64,000 bases of DNA from Marinobacter salinexigens (GCF_008370345.1 NZ_VTUU01000006.1:63316-127315), one strand, 5' to 3'; positions 54,985 to 64,000 are shown, numbered from the stretch's first letter. Translations and numbers: made by a program. The notes: a model not told the origin generated them from the sequence alone.

Positions 54985-56274
54985 ATGAACGCGAACAATC
55001 TCGAAGACCTAGCAAGCTTTGCCACTAACTTCATCCAAAGCGAAGTAAAGGATTTGCTCAATGTCGTGCTGGGCGATGATCGCAGCAGATTGGCTCTGGA
55101 CTTGATAGACGTCGAATCCATGGATTTCGACGGCTGCGTAAGGACACAGTTCGAACTCGAAAAGCTGTTGGAGCGGTGTCACGACTTTGCGTTTAACGCC
55201 ATCCAGGGCAGCGATGATAAGGCAGACCAAGAGGCGCTGGAGGCGTTTTATCACATTAACTTGAGAGATGTAGCGGTAACGCCATCCAATACCGATTCAA
55301 TGGCAATAATCGGAACGCTGCTTGAAGCACACCACGCCAGAATGACACTTGAGTTCCCTATCTCCGAAGACGATCAGCTTACTCGTGAGCAGATTTCTTT
55401 GCTGAGCGGCTTGGCTGTCGAAACGATTAGACTCGCGGGATTCGCTGAGGGCGATGATTACCTCCCTCAGCAACGCCCAGGGATTGCAAAAACTGCCGAT
55501 GTGAAGCGGTGGTTAAAGCATAAAGGTCGCTATCAAGGATTTAAGCGAGTGCCGCCACAAATTCTTAAACCGACGGAGCCCGCCCAAGACGAAAGAGAGC
55601 TTGCCGGCGAGATTCGACGGCAGACTTATCGCCACTTGGTAAAAACTGCTGAAGTCTTCGACCTCCTGCCAAGTGCGTCGGATCGAGGTGACTTTGAAGC
55701 GTTCTTTAAGAACAAGCAATTTGATCCAGAGAGGCTCGATTGGGTAACAACCACTAACGCTACATTGCTCGGTAAACATCTGATGATCGACGCGAAATGG
55801 CTGTTTGAAAACCTCCACCGACTTGCCTCACAAGCCTGTCGGGAGCGGTTGCTCGCAGAGATGGAGAACTCCCAGTCTGATGATCCTCTGCACAAAGCAC
55901 CGAATGAAACCGTGGTGACTCCTGACTTAATCCGTCGAGTCCTTAGGAGTCACGATGAGATCCAGAGGCATCCAACTCAGAAAAAGCCGAATGTAAAACT
56001 GGACGGGTACATGGTTTCAGGGGGTCAAGCTTTCGCTCACGAACACAATGGTAAGAGTCAGTTCTTTTGGGTACCGGAGTCACTGCCAGTGTCTGAAGAC
56101 GCTGTGCGCAAGCACTATCCTGCTGTCGGAAGCTCAGAGCCGATGGCCAGGCATAGCGGCCTATCCAAGTTCCCGGAGTTGGCGCGTACAAAAGTTAAGA
56201 AGGTGCATGTAAGAACCCCCGAAGTGCTGAATGAAGTGGTTGAAGCACTCCTTAAGGCACGCACAGCTCAGTAG
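54985..56274 (+). CDS. Unrecognised protein with internal HTH-like segment
   Basis: 429 residues from ATG 54985 (TTGAGGATAAAG ribosome site; the frame opens at 54955). I do not recognise the family. About residues 131-185 look like a helix-turn-helix followed by a wing (LTREQISLLSGLAVETIRLAG, then TADVKRWLKHKGRY), so DNA binding is possible. The rest is helical and polar with no membrane segment. It is followed 51 bases later by the UDG-like gene. Confidence 0.6.
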   Translation: MNANNLEDLASFATNFIQSEVKDLLNVVLGDDRSRLALDLIDVESMDFDGCVRTQFELEKLLERCHDFAFNAIQGSDDKADQEALEAFYHINLRDVAVTPSNTDSMAIIGTLLEAHHARMTLEFPISEDDQLTREQISLLSGLAVETIRLAGFAEGDDYLPQQRPGIAKTADVKRWLKHKGRYQGFKRVPPQILKPTEPAQDERELAGEIRRQTYRHLVKTAEVFDLLPSASDRGDFEAFFKNKQFDPERLDWVTTTNATLLGKHLMIDAKWLFENLHRLASQACRERLLAEMENSQSDDPLHKAPNETVVTPDLIRRVLRSHDEIQRHPTQKKPNVKLDGYMVSGGQAFAHEHNGKSQFFWVPESLPVSEDAVRKHYPAVGSSEPMARHSGLSKFPELARTKVKKVHVRTPEVLNEVVEALLKARTAQ

Positions 56275-56325
56275 ACGGTTAAACAATGACCGCGATGGAT
56301 GTTGGACACAATCAAGGAGATCGAG

Positions 56326-57093
56326 ATGAACTGTTTACCAAAGCATGGAAGGGTCGATTGCCACAGGTGTTTCTCAGGATGTGAGACTCAGTTTGACGTT
56401 ACAACGGAGCAAAGCGAAGACTGGCGAATTACTTCAAATCCCTTGTCTTGGGGTAGTTCAGAGCCCGAGGTTGTCGTTCTCGGGTTTTCCAAAGGGCCAA
56501 CACAGGCAGGAGCGCTTGCAAATACGCAGCACGACGAGATTGCATACAAAGGCAACCGATTGAACGTCGGCAAAATCCTCGCTCATGTTGGGTTGATACC
56601 GGAGGCAGGCGATAAGCAGCTCGAGGAACAAGTGGACCGAATGATTGCGGAACGTAACGGGCGATTCCATTTTGGATCTCTGATCCGCTGCACAGTTGAG
56701 CGATTTGACCATAAAGCCCAAGTCTGGAAAGGCAGCGGCGGGGGAATGCTGGATAAATTCGTAGCGACAAACTTCGGCCAGCAGATTGCGGAGAACTGCT
56801 CAACTGAATTCTTGGCTCGCTTACCTGACAGCACCAAGCTCGTTGTGATGTTTGGTATGGGTAGCAGGCAAAACTATGTGAGGGAAGCGTTCAAGCTGTT
56901 CCAACGTGTGCGACCCGGCTCGTGGCATTGGATCAACGAGATTGCCTACAGCGATTCGACGATCACAGTCGTTCATGTGGAGCACTTCGCCGCCCAAGGA
57001 GCGCTCATTCCGAATTGGCTCGGCAAAAATACACACGACCGCTCGAAGTTTGGACTAATGGCAAGGGCAGCGGTTAAAGATGCGCTGAGCTGA
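56326..57093 (+). CDS. Uracil-DNA-glycosylase-superfamily-like protein
   Basis: 255 residues from ATG 56326 behind AAGGAGAT. The start holds CHRCFSGCETQF, a CxxC plus Cys cluster that could bind metal or an Fe-S centre. The pattern PEVVVLGFSKGPTQ, LIRCTVERFD, LPDSTKLVVMFGMGS and VVHVEHFAAQG follows the order seen in UDG-like folds (motif A, core strands, motif B). The key catalytic residues are not clear, so this is a fold-level guess only. Confidence 0.5.
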   Translation: MNCLPKHGRVDCHRCFSGCETQFDVTTEQSEDWRITSNPLSWGSSEPEVVVLGFSKGPTQAGALANTQHDEIAYKGNRLNVGKILAHVGLIPEAGDKQLEEQVDRMIAERNGRFHFGSLIRCTVERFDHKAQVWKGSGGGMLDKFVATNFGQQIAENCSTEFLARLPDSTKLVVMFGMGSRQNYVREAFKLFQRVRPGSWHWINEIAYSDSTITVVHVEHFAAQGALIPNWLGKNTHDRSKFGLMARAAVKDALS

Positions 57094-57169
57094 GCAAGCG
57101 ACAGTAAGAAAGTTGGTCATCGCAACCAGCCGTCCGGAAAGAACACCTCAGATGAGAGAGCCAGAAACC

Positions 57170-57901
57170 ATGAATAAGCGACATCTCACACCAGATTCGA
57201 TGAGAGTGCTGCCTGTTAAATGCGGGATTTCAGACGAGACCGCCAAGCTGAAGGCCAGTCGCCTGATGAATGAGCTGATGCAATACAACGACGCGGAGAA
57301 TTGGCTCAAAGGGGTTAGTTTTCTCGGCTTTCATGAGCATGCGTCGTATACGAAAAGATGGAGAGCTATCTTGCGTCTTCCGATCGCACGAAAAGATCTG
57401 ATCGGTTTTTGGTTTGACCGAAAAAAGCAAAAAATGGAACGCCCCGATCCCAAAAGAACCAATACTGTTTTGCTCGTGAAGCTATACGCTGATGAGCTTA
57501 TCAGGAAAACGGCTTTTGGCCAGGAATACAATGAAGGTCAAGGCCTGTACTTGGGCAGCACCGTACTCGAGCGCTCGGCTATTTTGCACCCAGAGCGTTC
57601 CCAATCAGAGCAGTCGATACAAGATTCGACGATTATTTTCATGAAGATAACCTTTCATTCACTTCAGCGTCTGCTCCAACGGGGCTATGGCCTGTCCGAC
57701 GATGGGGAAGTCAGTTACGAGCGGTTGTTAACATGCCTCTACGAAGTGTGGCTGGAAGGCGAGCTTTTGTTCCGAAAAACCTCGGGCGAGGCCCAAGTGA
57801 TAGTGCCTTATGCGGGGCTCAGGTTTGTGTTGGCTAAAAAAAGTGGTGCGAATAATGACGCCCCTCTCGACCTCATCACTGTTTTGCCGCCTCGCAATTG
57901 A
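57170..57901 (+). CDS. Unrecognised cytoplasmic protein
   Basis: 243 residues from ATG 57170 (ATG 57152 is an alternative; the frame opens at 57113). No membrane segment. The C-terminal half has a segment FHSLQRLLQRGYGL followed by strands (AQVIVPYAGLRFVLAKK, LDLITVLPP) that resembles small unnamed toxin-like folds. It closes the three-gene run that begins at 54985. Confidence 0.5.
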   Translation: MNKRHLTPDSMRVLPVKCGISDETAKLKASRLMNELMQYNDAENWLKGVSFLGFHEHASYTKRWRAILRLPIARKDLIGFWFDRKKQKMERPDPKRTNTVLLVKLYADELIRKTAFGQEYNEGQGLYLGSTVLERSAILHPERSQSEQSIQDSTIIFMKITFHSLQRLLQRGYGLSDDGEVSYERLLTCLYEVWLEGELLFRKTSGEAQVIVPYAGLRFVLAKKSGANNDAPLDLITVLPPRN

Positions 57902-58184
57902 ATCAGTCGATTCAAGAGCTTGAGCAATCGGACATACCGCCCTCAGCCTCACGCTCTTTCAGCCTAGTAATGCCCCACTCTGACTAATAACTGTTTTGCA
58001 CGCTTTATAGTGAATCGCCCCATTTAAGTCGCTGAATGCCCCTACCTCACGATATAGCCCACTTAAACCTGAGGGCATGTCATCAGAAAGTCCAACGAAC
58101 AACGCCCAACTGCCTGACAAACAGAAAAAACTCTCCCAGATACTGAGCGCTCCCGTAGGACATAGCTCAACCATAAAACGTTAA
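57902..58184. other. Non-coding stretch
   Basis: AT-rich, no supported ORF on either strand. It separates the 54985-57901 genes from the operator of the next operon. Confidence 0.4.
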
Positions 58185-58222
58185 CGTAATATATTACGCT
58201 TAAAATACGATAAAACCGTAAT
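58185..58222. promoter_or_regulatory. Palindromic operator of the HTH-nuclease operon
   Basis: CGTAATATATTACG at 58185-58198 is a perfect 14-base palindrome. A third half-site CGTAAT lies at 58217-58222, with candidate -10 boxes (TAAAAT, TACGAT) between them. It lies 53 bases before the HTH gene, which suggests autoregulation. Confidence 0.6.
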
Positions 58223-58274
58223 TAGCTACTGTTATGGTCGTTCCTGCAAGAAAGCATTCAACAGGAGAGAAATA

Positions 58275-59558
58275 ATGAATGAGAATTTTAGTTTTCCTGC
58301 CACAGAAACGGAGCAGTTACTCAGGCATGCGCTCGCATCGTCAACACGGCTGAACAACCAAGGGTTGGCGCTCACGTTAGGCGTACCCGCTCCTCGTATA
58401 TCAGAAGGATTGAAAGGCAAGTGGCACCTAAAGCCAGATCACAGGGATAAGCTGATTGAAGAGTTCGGACAACCACGAGGTGTTCCTGGTCAATATATTT
58501 ATGCCGAGGTCGCAAACTCAATTTCCGATTTCTTGGATGACGAGCCCGCGTTATCTCGCAAGCGTCATATTAGCAACATTCTGAACACGCTATGTGATCA
58601 GCACTTTCTTGAAAGCCTTGCTAAAGCATTGACTCCAATATGCCGGGAAACATATTCGGCACCCGAACTGACACCTAGCGATGCCAGAAAAAAAATATCT
58701 CAGTTTGAGAAGTTTTTATTGAGCCCAGAAGTCGCGCAATGGTTTTCGGTTGTACAAAGGAGATACAAGGAACTCGACCTCAAGGCGTTTAGACCGGGGG
58801 ACATAGAGAGCTTTTTTTGGGCCTCGACCTTCTATGATATCGATGTTCTCGATGAAATTCCCATTCCTGTAGGAAGTCCAGGGTTGCTCTCGAACAAAGG
58901 GTTAGAAAAAAAGGCTGTCGAGTATGGGATACGAATTGGCTCCGTCCAGCTGAATGCTCTCGACTTAGTAGCAATCTGTGCAGCTTTCTTAACGTTGCAA
59001 GAACCAAAACACTATCAGAACGCCGGTCTTGATAAGCCCTTTTCTCTGTCAACTCCTCCCAAAAAACGGGATCTCGTCGATAGGGTTGAGTTTGTGCTTA
59101 CCGGCGACCTGATATGGGAAGAGGAAAAAAGATTTAATATCAATAAGATAGGCCTTCCATTCTCGGAAGATATCATCTTTAGATACCCAGGAGATCAAAT
59201 TCAACGTGCGATCTCTCCTACGTTTGAAGGTCCCGACCGATTAGAGGTCCCTTTAAGGAATACGCGGGCAAATTGGGGCATAGATTTCTGGAGCACTTAT
59301 CGAGTTAGGCTTTTTCTAAATCGGGATTGTAACTATAGCTTGGCGATAGAACTCGGAAACGATCAGCTTCCAACGTCATCCCGCGGCCATCATTACCCAT
59401 TACGCGAAATCGTGGTTCCTAAGATTTCGGGCAGACATGTGCTCGACCATTTGAACGAACTCAGAGAGTGGCTGGGATTGGAAGGTCTACCAGAACAAGC
59501 CATCAAAGAACAGATTGCCCAGGCCGGCGGTTATGTTCCCGGTGCCCGAGTCCTCTGA
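58275..59558 (+). CDS. HTH-domain protein, first gene of nuclease operon
   Basis: 427 residues; ATG behind AGGAGAG. About residues 27-50 (NNQGLALTLGVPAPRISEGL) resemble a phage-repressor-type HTH. The remainder is unrecognised and soluble, with a beta-rich C-terminal half. It precedes the beta-CASP nuclease gene by 9 bases, so the two form an operon controlled by the upstream palindrome. The N-terminal HTH with a large effector-like body suggests a switchable regulator. Confidence 0.6.
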   Translation: MNENFSFPATETEQLLRHALASSTRLNNQGLALTLGVPAPRISEGLKGKWHLKPDHRDKLIEEFGQPRGVPGQYIYAEVANSISDFLDDEPALSRKRHISNILNTLCDQHFLESLAKALTPICRETYSAPELTPSDARKKISQFEKFLLSPEVAQWFSVVQRRYKELDLKAFRPGDIESFFWASTFYDIDVLDEIPIPVGSPGLLSNKGLEKKAVEYGIRIGSVQLNALDLVAICAAFLTLQEPKHYQNAGLDKPFSLSTPPKKRDLVDRVEFVLTGDLIWEEEKRFNINKIGLPFSEDIIFRYPGDQIQRAISPTFEGPDRLEVPLRNTRANWGIDFWSTYRVRLFLNRDCNYSLAIELGNDQLPTSSRGHHYPLREIVVPKISGRHVLDHLNELREWLGLEGLPEQAIKEQIAQAGGYVPGARVL

Positions 59559-59567
59559 GGTTAAACC

Positions 59568-61169
59568 ATGCTTAAAGTAAAGTTTGTAGGCGCGATACAT
59601 GGAGTAACAGGTTCTTGTAGCTGGCTGTGGCACACAGAATCGGACACACAGCTCTTAATAGACTGTGGTATCCATCAGGGCCCCCACCATATTGAGTGGC
59701 TCAACCGTAAAGCTTTTCCATTCAAAGCTTCCGAGATTCAGTACGTGCTTCTGACACATGCACATCTCGACCATTGCGGGCTGATACCGAAACTCGTATC
59801 TGAGGGGTTTCGTGGCTGGGTTTACTGTACTCAGGCAACCAAGGAAGTTGCAAAGGAATTGCTCGCGGATGCTGCCAAAATTTCACAGCTGTATTCTCAG
59901 AACGATGTTGAGGGAATCAACTGGCACGCCATCGATGGCGGAGAGTTCAGCTGGGGGCGGATTCTGACACTCGCTGACGATTTAATCGCCACGTATAACC
60001 GAGGATCCCACGTCCTCGGGGGCTGCTCGATTTCGGTGTCTTGGGCAAAAAATACGGGTGCGGAATTGAAAGACTTTGCGTCCATTCACTTTAGTGGGGA
60101 CCTTGGCTGCCAAACTGATGACAACCCTTATCTACCATTACTGAAAGCTGATCATAGGCCGTATCCAAAAGCCGATTACATTGTTACAGAGTCGACCTAT
60201 GGCAATCGGCGCCGGGATTCGAAATGCTGGCAAACACGAACATCCTTGTTGGCAACTACAATTGCTCGCACTGTCTTCCTGAAGGGTGGAAAGGTGTTAA
60301 TTCCCAGCTTTGCTTTTCATCGGATGCAGGAGCTTATTGCAGACCTTTGGACCATTGCCTCCAAACAGGGAGCCATTCCCCAAGAAGGCTTGCCAGAAAA
60401 GCGGCGACTGAAGGTAGCTTGTCACAGCCCTTTAAGTAATCGCATAAATCGGGTGTATTCGGACCAGCTTGGGAAGCGATTGAAAAATGGAAAGTTTCAG
60501 TATTTAAGCGATGAGCTCCCCCTCAGAGCCTCCTGCTGTCCCACCAAAATAGGGGAACTTTTCCGTGATTTACATGAAGGGCGGGAAGTCAGCAATGGAA
60601 CGGTGACATTTAGAATGTCGAGCACTCGCAGTAAATCGTCGGCTGGCAACTCGTGCGAAAATTTGCTCAATGATGCTGACGTCGTGCTCGCAAGTTCTGG
60701 TATGTGTGACAGTGGTCCATCCAAAGAGTACCTGAGCCTACTACGAGACAGCCCGAAAAACACGATCATAATCTCAGGCTTTCAAGCCAGTGGTTCTGCT
60801 GGCAAAGAGTTATTGGAGGACTCAGATTCCGGCGCCGAAGTTGTCGATATGTCCTCATACTATTCAGGGCATGGCGATCAACTTCAACTGCTGGATAACG
60901 TATTCGAGCTAGCTGGATACGCATCTGAATCGAAGAAGGCGACCATTTTCATAAATCACGGCGAGCCAGAGGCCAAGAAAGCCCTAAAACAAGCCATTCT
61001 GGATCGTGCTACCGAAAATCGTTTCGGGGATCGAAAAATAGAGCAAGTGTTGATTGCGCAAGATAACTGGTTTGACCTAAATAGCTGTGCTGAGATTCCT
61101 GAGGAAAAAGATCCAGAAGCTATAAAAGCGGAGATTGAGCGACTTCAGACATTGTTGGACGTAGGGTGA
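59568..61169 (+). CDS. MBL-fold beta-CASP nuclease (CPSF73-like)
   Basis: 533 residues. MBL motifs HAHLDH (about residues 63-68) and SGDLG (about 175), beta-CASP parts (SSGM at about 375, SGHGDQ at about 433) and the final NHGE (about 463) show a zinc-dependent RNA exo/endonuclease of the CPSF73/RNase J superfamily, closest to the MBL RNA-exonuclease group. The beta-CASP domain has a poorly conserved insertion (about 260-330). Its partner is the HTH protein. Confidence 0.8.
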   Translation: MLKVKFVGAIHGVTGSCSWLWHTESDTQLLIDCGIHQGPHHIEWLNRKAFPFKASEIQYVLLTHAHLDHCGLIPKLVSEGFRGWVYCTQATKEVAKELLADAAKISQLYSQNDVEGINWHAIDGGEFSWGRILTLADDLIATYNRGSHVLGGCSISVSWAKNTGAELKDFASIHFSGDLGCQTDDNPYLPLLKADHRPYPKADYIVTESTYGNRRRDSKCWQTRTSLLATTIARTVFLKGGKVLIPSFAFHRMQELIADLWTIASKQGAIPQEGLPEKRRLKVACHSPLSNRINRVYSDQLGKRLKNGKFQYLSDELPLRASCCPTKIGELFRDLHEGREVSNGTVTFRMSSTRSKSSAGNSCENLLNDADVVLASSGMCDSGPSKEYLSLLRDSPKNTIIISGFQASGSAGKELLEDSDSGAEVVDMSSYYSGHGDQLQLLDNVFELAGYASESKKATIFINHGEPEAKKALKQAILDRATENRFGDRKIEQVLIAQDNWFDLNSCAEIPEEKDPEAIKAEIERLQTLLDVG

Positions 61170-61185
61170 TTTCGATGTTGCTTAT

Positions 61186-61229
61186 TTGGGCCAGATTCCA
61201 ACCACAAGAATGGCTGGAATCTGGCCCAA
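61186..61229. terminator. Bidirectional terminator between convergent genes
   Basis: TTGGGCCAGATTCCA (61186-61200) and its perfect 15-base complement (61215-61229) with a 14-base loop, between convergent genes ending at 61169 and 61286. There is no T-run. Unlike the variable-arm elements it has no conserved core. Confidence 0.6.
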
Positions 61230-61285
61230 CGGGCAGACAACTCTAATCAACAGTGCAACTAAAAGAGGTTTTTTACAATGGGTTA

Positions 61286-61849
61286 TTACCCAATAATCTC
61301 AATTTTTAGTGGTCGATTGAGCTTTATTGACAGATCTTCCAGCAATTTCTTTTTGCTTTTGGTATTGCTGTGGGTACAGACAAAAAATTTACCAACTTGA
61401 ACTTGCCCGTATTTTGGATGTTTCAACGTCGAGACCAAGTCGACTCCGTTCACAGTAAGCCTAAGGGCACGAACGTTTTCTAGTCCAAAATACTCGATAG
61501 TTTCAGCCATCGTCTGAGCGGCAGTTTCTCTCTGAATTACGGCCCCATTGGCCAGCGTGACTTTGATACCTGTCCGAGCAGATTTAGAGTGCGGCCTTAT
61601 CGAATATCCGGGCTCGATTTTTACTCTTTCACGGGTTTTTACATCGATTCCAGAACTCCATGCACTCTGTAACTTTACGAGTTTAGACCGAAACTCCTTA
61701 AGTTTTTTTCCCGCACTACTAATAGCCTCAGCGTCGTCATATTGGCTTTTGCTAAAAGCAGCGGAACCCTCCTGATTTAATTGGGATTCAACAGCTTGAA
61801 TTTCCTCTAGTATTAAAGAGAACGCAGCCGATACACCATCAGATTTCAT
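61286..61849 (-). CDS. Unrecognised protein with coiled-coil N terminus
   Basis: 187 residues from ATG 61849, which has a GGAG six bases upstream; the frame extends to GTG 61918 (210 residues). The N-terminal 60 residues are helical. The C-terminal part has IKVTLANGAVIQRETAAQTMAETIEYFGLENV and YGQVQVGKFFVCTHSNTKSKK. I do not recognise the family. It lies downstream of the RAMA-type gene on the same strand and may be co-transcribed. Confidence 0.5.
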   Translation of the reverse strand: MKSDGVSAAFSLILEEIQAVESQLNQEGSAAFSKSQYDDAEAISSAGKKLKEFRSKLVKLQSAWSSGIDVKTRERVKIEPGYSIRPHSKSARTGIKVTLANGAVIQRETAAQTMAETIEYFGLENVRALRLTVNGVDLVSTLKHPKYGQVQVGKFFVCTHSNTKSKKKLLEDLSIKLNRPLKIEIIG

Positions 61850-61940
61850 GACTTGCTCCAATCTTTCGCACCGTAACACGCTGAGTAAATGGATGGCCCT
61901 TTGCTCCATCCTGGTCACGCACGCGCTTGGCTAGGCATGT

Positions 61941-62336
61941 TTAGTTCCGCAGCTCTGCAATAACTTTCCAGTGCTTCTCCCCTGGAAGCAAACACTCCCA
62001 AAACCTCCAGCCATTAACAGGGTTGCCGGTTATTGAAACGGCAGCAGACGAGGGTGACGCAAACCGCTTGCCCTGAACCACAAGAGCACCCTCGGCTACA
62101 ACCCCGGTATACATCTGGCCCTTATAAGTTGCGCGAAATTCGGTCCCATGGGGGAAGGCAACACCCTTACATACCCATGGGTTTCCGCCTGTAGTCTCGT
62201 TACCTGCCGTGGGTTTTGATGCTGGATCGTCAAGCCCGAGGAGCAACCGAATCACGTCATTTTCTGTCATCAATTCAGACTCTCGGCGAACGGTTAGCTC
62301 TTTGAAAACTTCAAAATCAACTTCGATAGTTGCCAT
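61941..62336 (-). CDS. SeqA/CopG-like N terminus with RAMA/DUF4357-type domain
   Basis: 131 residues. Residues 1-35 (MATIEVDFEVFKEL, then ENDVIRLLLGL) resemble a ribbon-helix-helix or SeqA-like oligomerisation segment. Residues 50-120 (GTEFRATYKGQMYTG, KRFASPSSAAVSITG, NGWRFWE) match the RAMA/DUF4357 pattern found with restriction-modification proteins. DNA binding is likely. It is followed by the 61286-61849 gene. Confidence 0.65.
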   Translation of the reverse strand: MATIEVDFEVFKELTVRRESELMTENDVIRLLLGLDDPASKPTAGNETTGGNPWVCKGVAFPHGTEFRATYKGQMYTGVVAEGALVVQGKRFASPSSAAVSITGNPVNGWRFWECLLPGEKHWKVIAELRN

Positions 62337-62655
62337 GACTCGACCCTTAACTCAGCAAAATAAGCTTTAATAGTAGTATTTATAGTTTTTATAGCAACGA
62401 TTTTTTGAGTCTATGGATGGATCTTTGTATGCATGGCGCCGCCAGCATGTGCAGATACCGGATAGCAGCGGAGCCAAAATGTAGCGGACAGTCTTCCACT
62501 AGTGCGGAGTTATCAATGCACGTTGATTGGCGTTGCGGGATGCCAAATACGGGATAGGAATGGATACAGTGTCATTCAGAAGCCCTTGAAATGAACTCCA
62601 TCTGAAATTGCTGTTTACCTCTACAGGAGGAACTCGAGATCGCTCAACTTTTTAA
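62337..62655. other. Non-coding stretch of 319 bases
   Basis: No supported ORF, repeat or clear promoter. It includes the upstream region of the RAMA-type gene. Confidence 0.4.
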
Positions 62656-63612
62656 CTAGGAGTACACAGCCTCCAAAACTCGCTTTACCCGGTCTATACA
62701 ATCAATCGCCCGCTGTCGTGAAAGGAGAAACGAACGGATCTTCTTGGTTTTCTCGGGATGCATTACGTCGTTCCCGTACTCCCGAATTGCATCCATGTCA
62801 CTGGCTATATGTGGACGCATTTCGCCAGCGTGATCTATCAAGTATCTTAGTGATTTCGGGCGCCCCTTCCCAGACTTATCATTCTCGTAGGCCTCGTACC
62901 CAAGACTGCCAGCGCGATCTATCAGAGCATATTCCATGACTCCACGTGACATGGCCGCAACGCTTTGAAAGTTTCCGAAGATGAACGACCGGTATATCTC
63001 CTTGATTCTCTCCCGGACGTGGCCTGGAAGCATCTCCGACCGTCGACTTGAGACTATAGGCTTCAATTCCTTCATATTCGCGTGCCACTCGTCCGGCTCG
63101 AAGAATTTGGCCGAAACAAGCTCCTTAAGAGCGACCAATTCCTCATCCGCCATATACTCCAAATGTTCCGGCGGGTCATAATCCAGAAGATTCTCCAATT
63201 GCTCAGTTGCGAGATCAAATGCATCGAGAATTGGGGTCGATTTCTGAGAGGACTTGGTCGGATTTCCGAGGCTTAAACCGCTCCCAGCCAACAAGTCCTC
63301 AAGTGTTACTCCTTGCGCATCTCCGAAGATCGCAATGTTGCGAATGACATCCGCACGGGGCTGATATTCATGCTCGAAATAGGTTAACAGTGATTTTGAG
63401 CCGCTAAACAACGGCACCTCTGAATTTGCTACCTCACCCTGTAGGTACTCGCGCACCTTTATCGCGGCGTGGTCAATACGCAAAAGCTTTCCTTTAATGA
63501 GTTCAGCCTGACCTTCTTCCAGGGATGATAGATCAAGATCCTCAAGCGATGAGATCTTTAAGACCTCATTCAATTCTTGCCGGACGAACGCAAGGAGATG
63601 GTTTATATCCAT
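62656..63612 (-). CDS. DUF4145-type protein
   Basis: 318 residues from ATG 63612 (a TTG at 63633 gives 325). The N-terminal half is helical and unrecognised. The C-terminal part (about residues 205-318: IYRSFIFGNFQSVAAMSRGVMEYALIDR, later IREYGNDVMHP) resembles the DUF4145/HEPN-like helical domain found in restriction and defence contexts. It has a Glu in MEYAL and a final DVMHP. Function unknown. Confidence 0.55.
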   Translation of the reverse strand: MDINHLLAFVRQELNEVLKISSLEDLDLSSLEEGQAELIKGKLLRIDHAAIKVREYLQGEVANSEVPLFSGSKSLLTYFEHEYQPRADVIRNIAIFGDAQGVTLEDLLAGSGLSLGNPTKSSQKSTPILDAFDLATEQLENLLDYDPPEHLEYMADEELVALKELVSAKFFEPDEWHANMKELKPIVSSRRSEMLPGHVRERIKEIYRSFIFGNFQSVAAMSRGVMEYALIDRAGSLGYEAYENDKSGKGRPKSLRYLIDHAGEMRPHIASDMDAIREYGNDVMHPEKTKKIRSFLLSRQRAIDCIDRVKRVLEAVYS

Positions 63613-64000
63613 ATCGCATACCCAACGGTTCAACGGTCAGTTATATGGAGTGCTGAATGCCAGTCATAATCGTACGTTCAAGAAATGAAAGCCCCTGCCG
63701 GACAAGCCGAGCAAAGCTTAAACCGTGGATCACCCCAAAACCAATTTAAGCGATAATCCGGCGCCTCTTCCAGCTTCAGCATCGGAGCTTGGGACTCTGC
63801 TCCGTTTCCAAGAACAGTTCTGAAACCGACTTTATTAACAGCTGAGGGGGTGGGCTTTTTCTGAGTCTCCCTCGAGTTTTCGATTTCGTTTAAAATTGCC
63901 TGAACTCAGGTACTAATTAGATTTCACCATAAATGGGGGGAAGGTCAAATGATAGTCTCGGCCAAATCGATCATCAGACTGCTGCTAATTTGAGTAATTC
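63613..64000. other. Non-coding end of window
   Basis: No supported ORF. AT-rich; it may be the upstream region of a gene beyond the window. Confidence 0.3.

Noticed and set aside
55116..55134. Near-palindrome around TCCATGGA
   Set aside because: Within coding sequence of the 54985-56274 gene, with no core similarity.
57959..58174. 71-residue minus-strand ORF
   Set aside because: No ribosome site, family signal or coding bias; it lies in an AT-rich regulatory stretch.

Overview
The window reads as chromosome of a marine gammaproteobacterium. Gene content and order (ChpB-ChpC, Zur-ZnuCB, several c-di-GMP proteins, an LpoB/YcfL lipoprotein cluster, lipase plus foldase, a NUDIX-MBL fusion, FadE, AcrAB-OprM with its TetR repressor) fit Marinobacter or a close relative. 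This is inferred from gene content; no rRNA or tRNA gene was seen to confirm it.

Layout. 1-2.9 kb: end of a pilus-chemotaxis operon, then zinc uptake (zur-znuC-znuB). 2.9-11.2 kb: signalling and housekeeping (PAS protein, patatin, diguanylate cyclase, MEST-like hydrolase, folE, CoA-binding protein, GGDEF-EAL protein). 11.25-15.1 kb: copper module, with a CueR-type promoter, MerR regulator, CopA, a 36-residue membrane peptide and a DUF411 protein. 15.3-19 kb: dCache-GGDEF cyclase and RNase II. 19.1-25.2 kb: a structured non-coding stretch, then six exported proteins or lipoproteins around lpoB and ycfL; the first and last share a glycine-zipper C-terminal domain. 25.2-35.2 kb: acyltransferase, PhaC-like hydrolase, LysR, Bcr/CflA-type MFS, tpx, MATE, thioesterase, NUDIX-MBL. 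34.5-41.1 kb: RND efflux system with a near-canonical AcrR operator. 41.2-54.1 kb: metabolic and transport genes, FadE, lipase and foldase, LysR and EamA. 54.1-64 kb: an accessory region, lower in GC by eye, with eight mostly unrecognised genes, including an HTH plus MBL/beta-CASP nuclease operon, a UDG-like protein, a RAMA/DUF4357-type protein and a DUF4145-type protein.

The most unusual signal is a dispersed family of about 100-base intergenic elements (five full copies, A-E, and one partial). Each has a conserved core of 54 bases (58 in one copy) holding two small hairpins, both capped by a TCCN loop. Each core is enclosed by 24-28-base inverted-repeat arms that are perfect or nearly perfect within a copy but unrelated between copies, apart from an AAAA/TTTT next to the core. 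Copies occur in both orientations, in divergent promoter regions, in a probable 5' leader, and on both sides of a single LysR gene. They are therefore not simply terminators. The unique but self-complementary arms suggest that target sequence is copied in inverted form when an element arrives. No mobilising enzyme is seen in the window.
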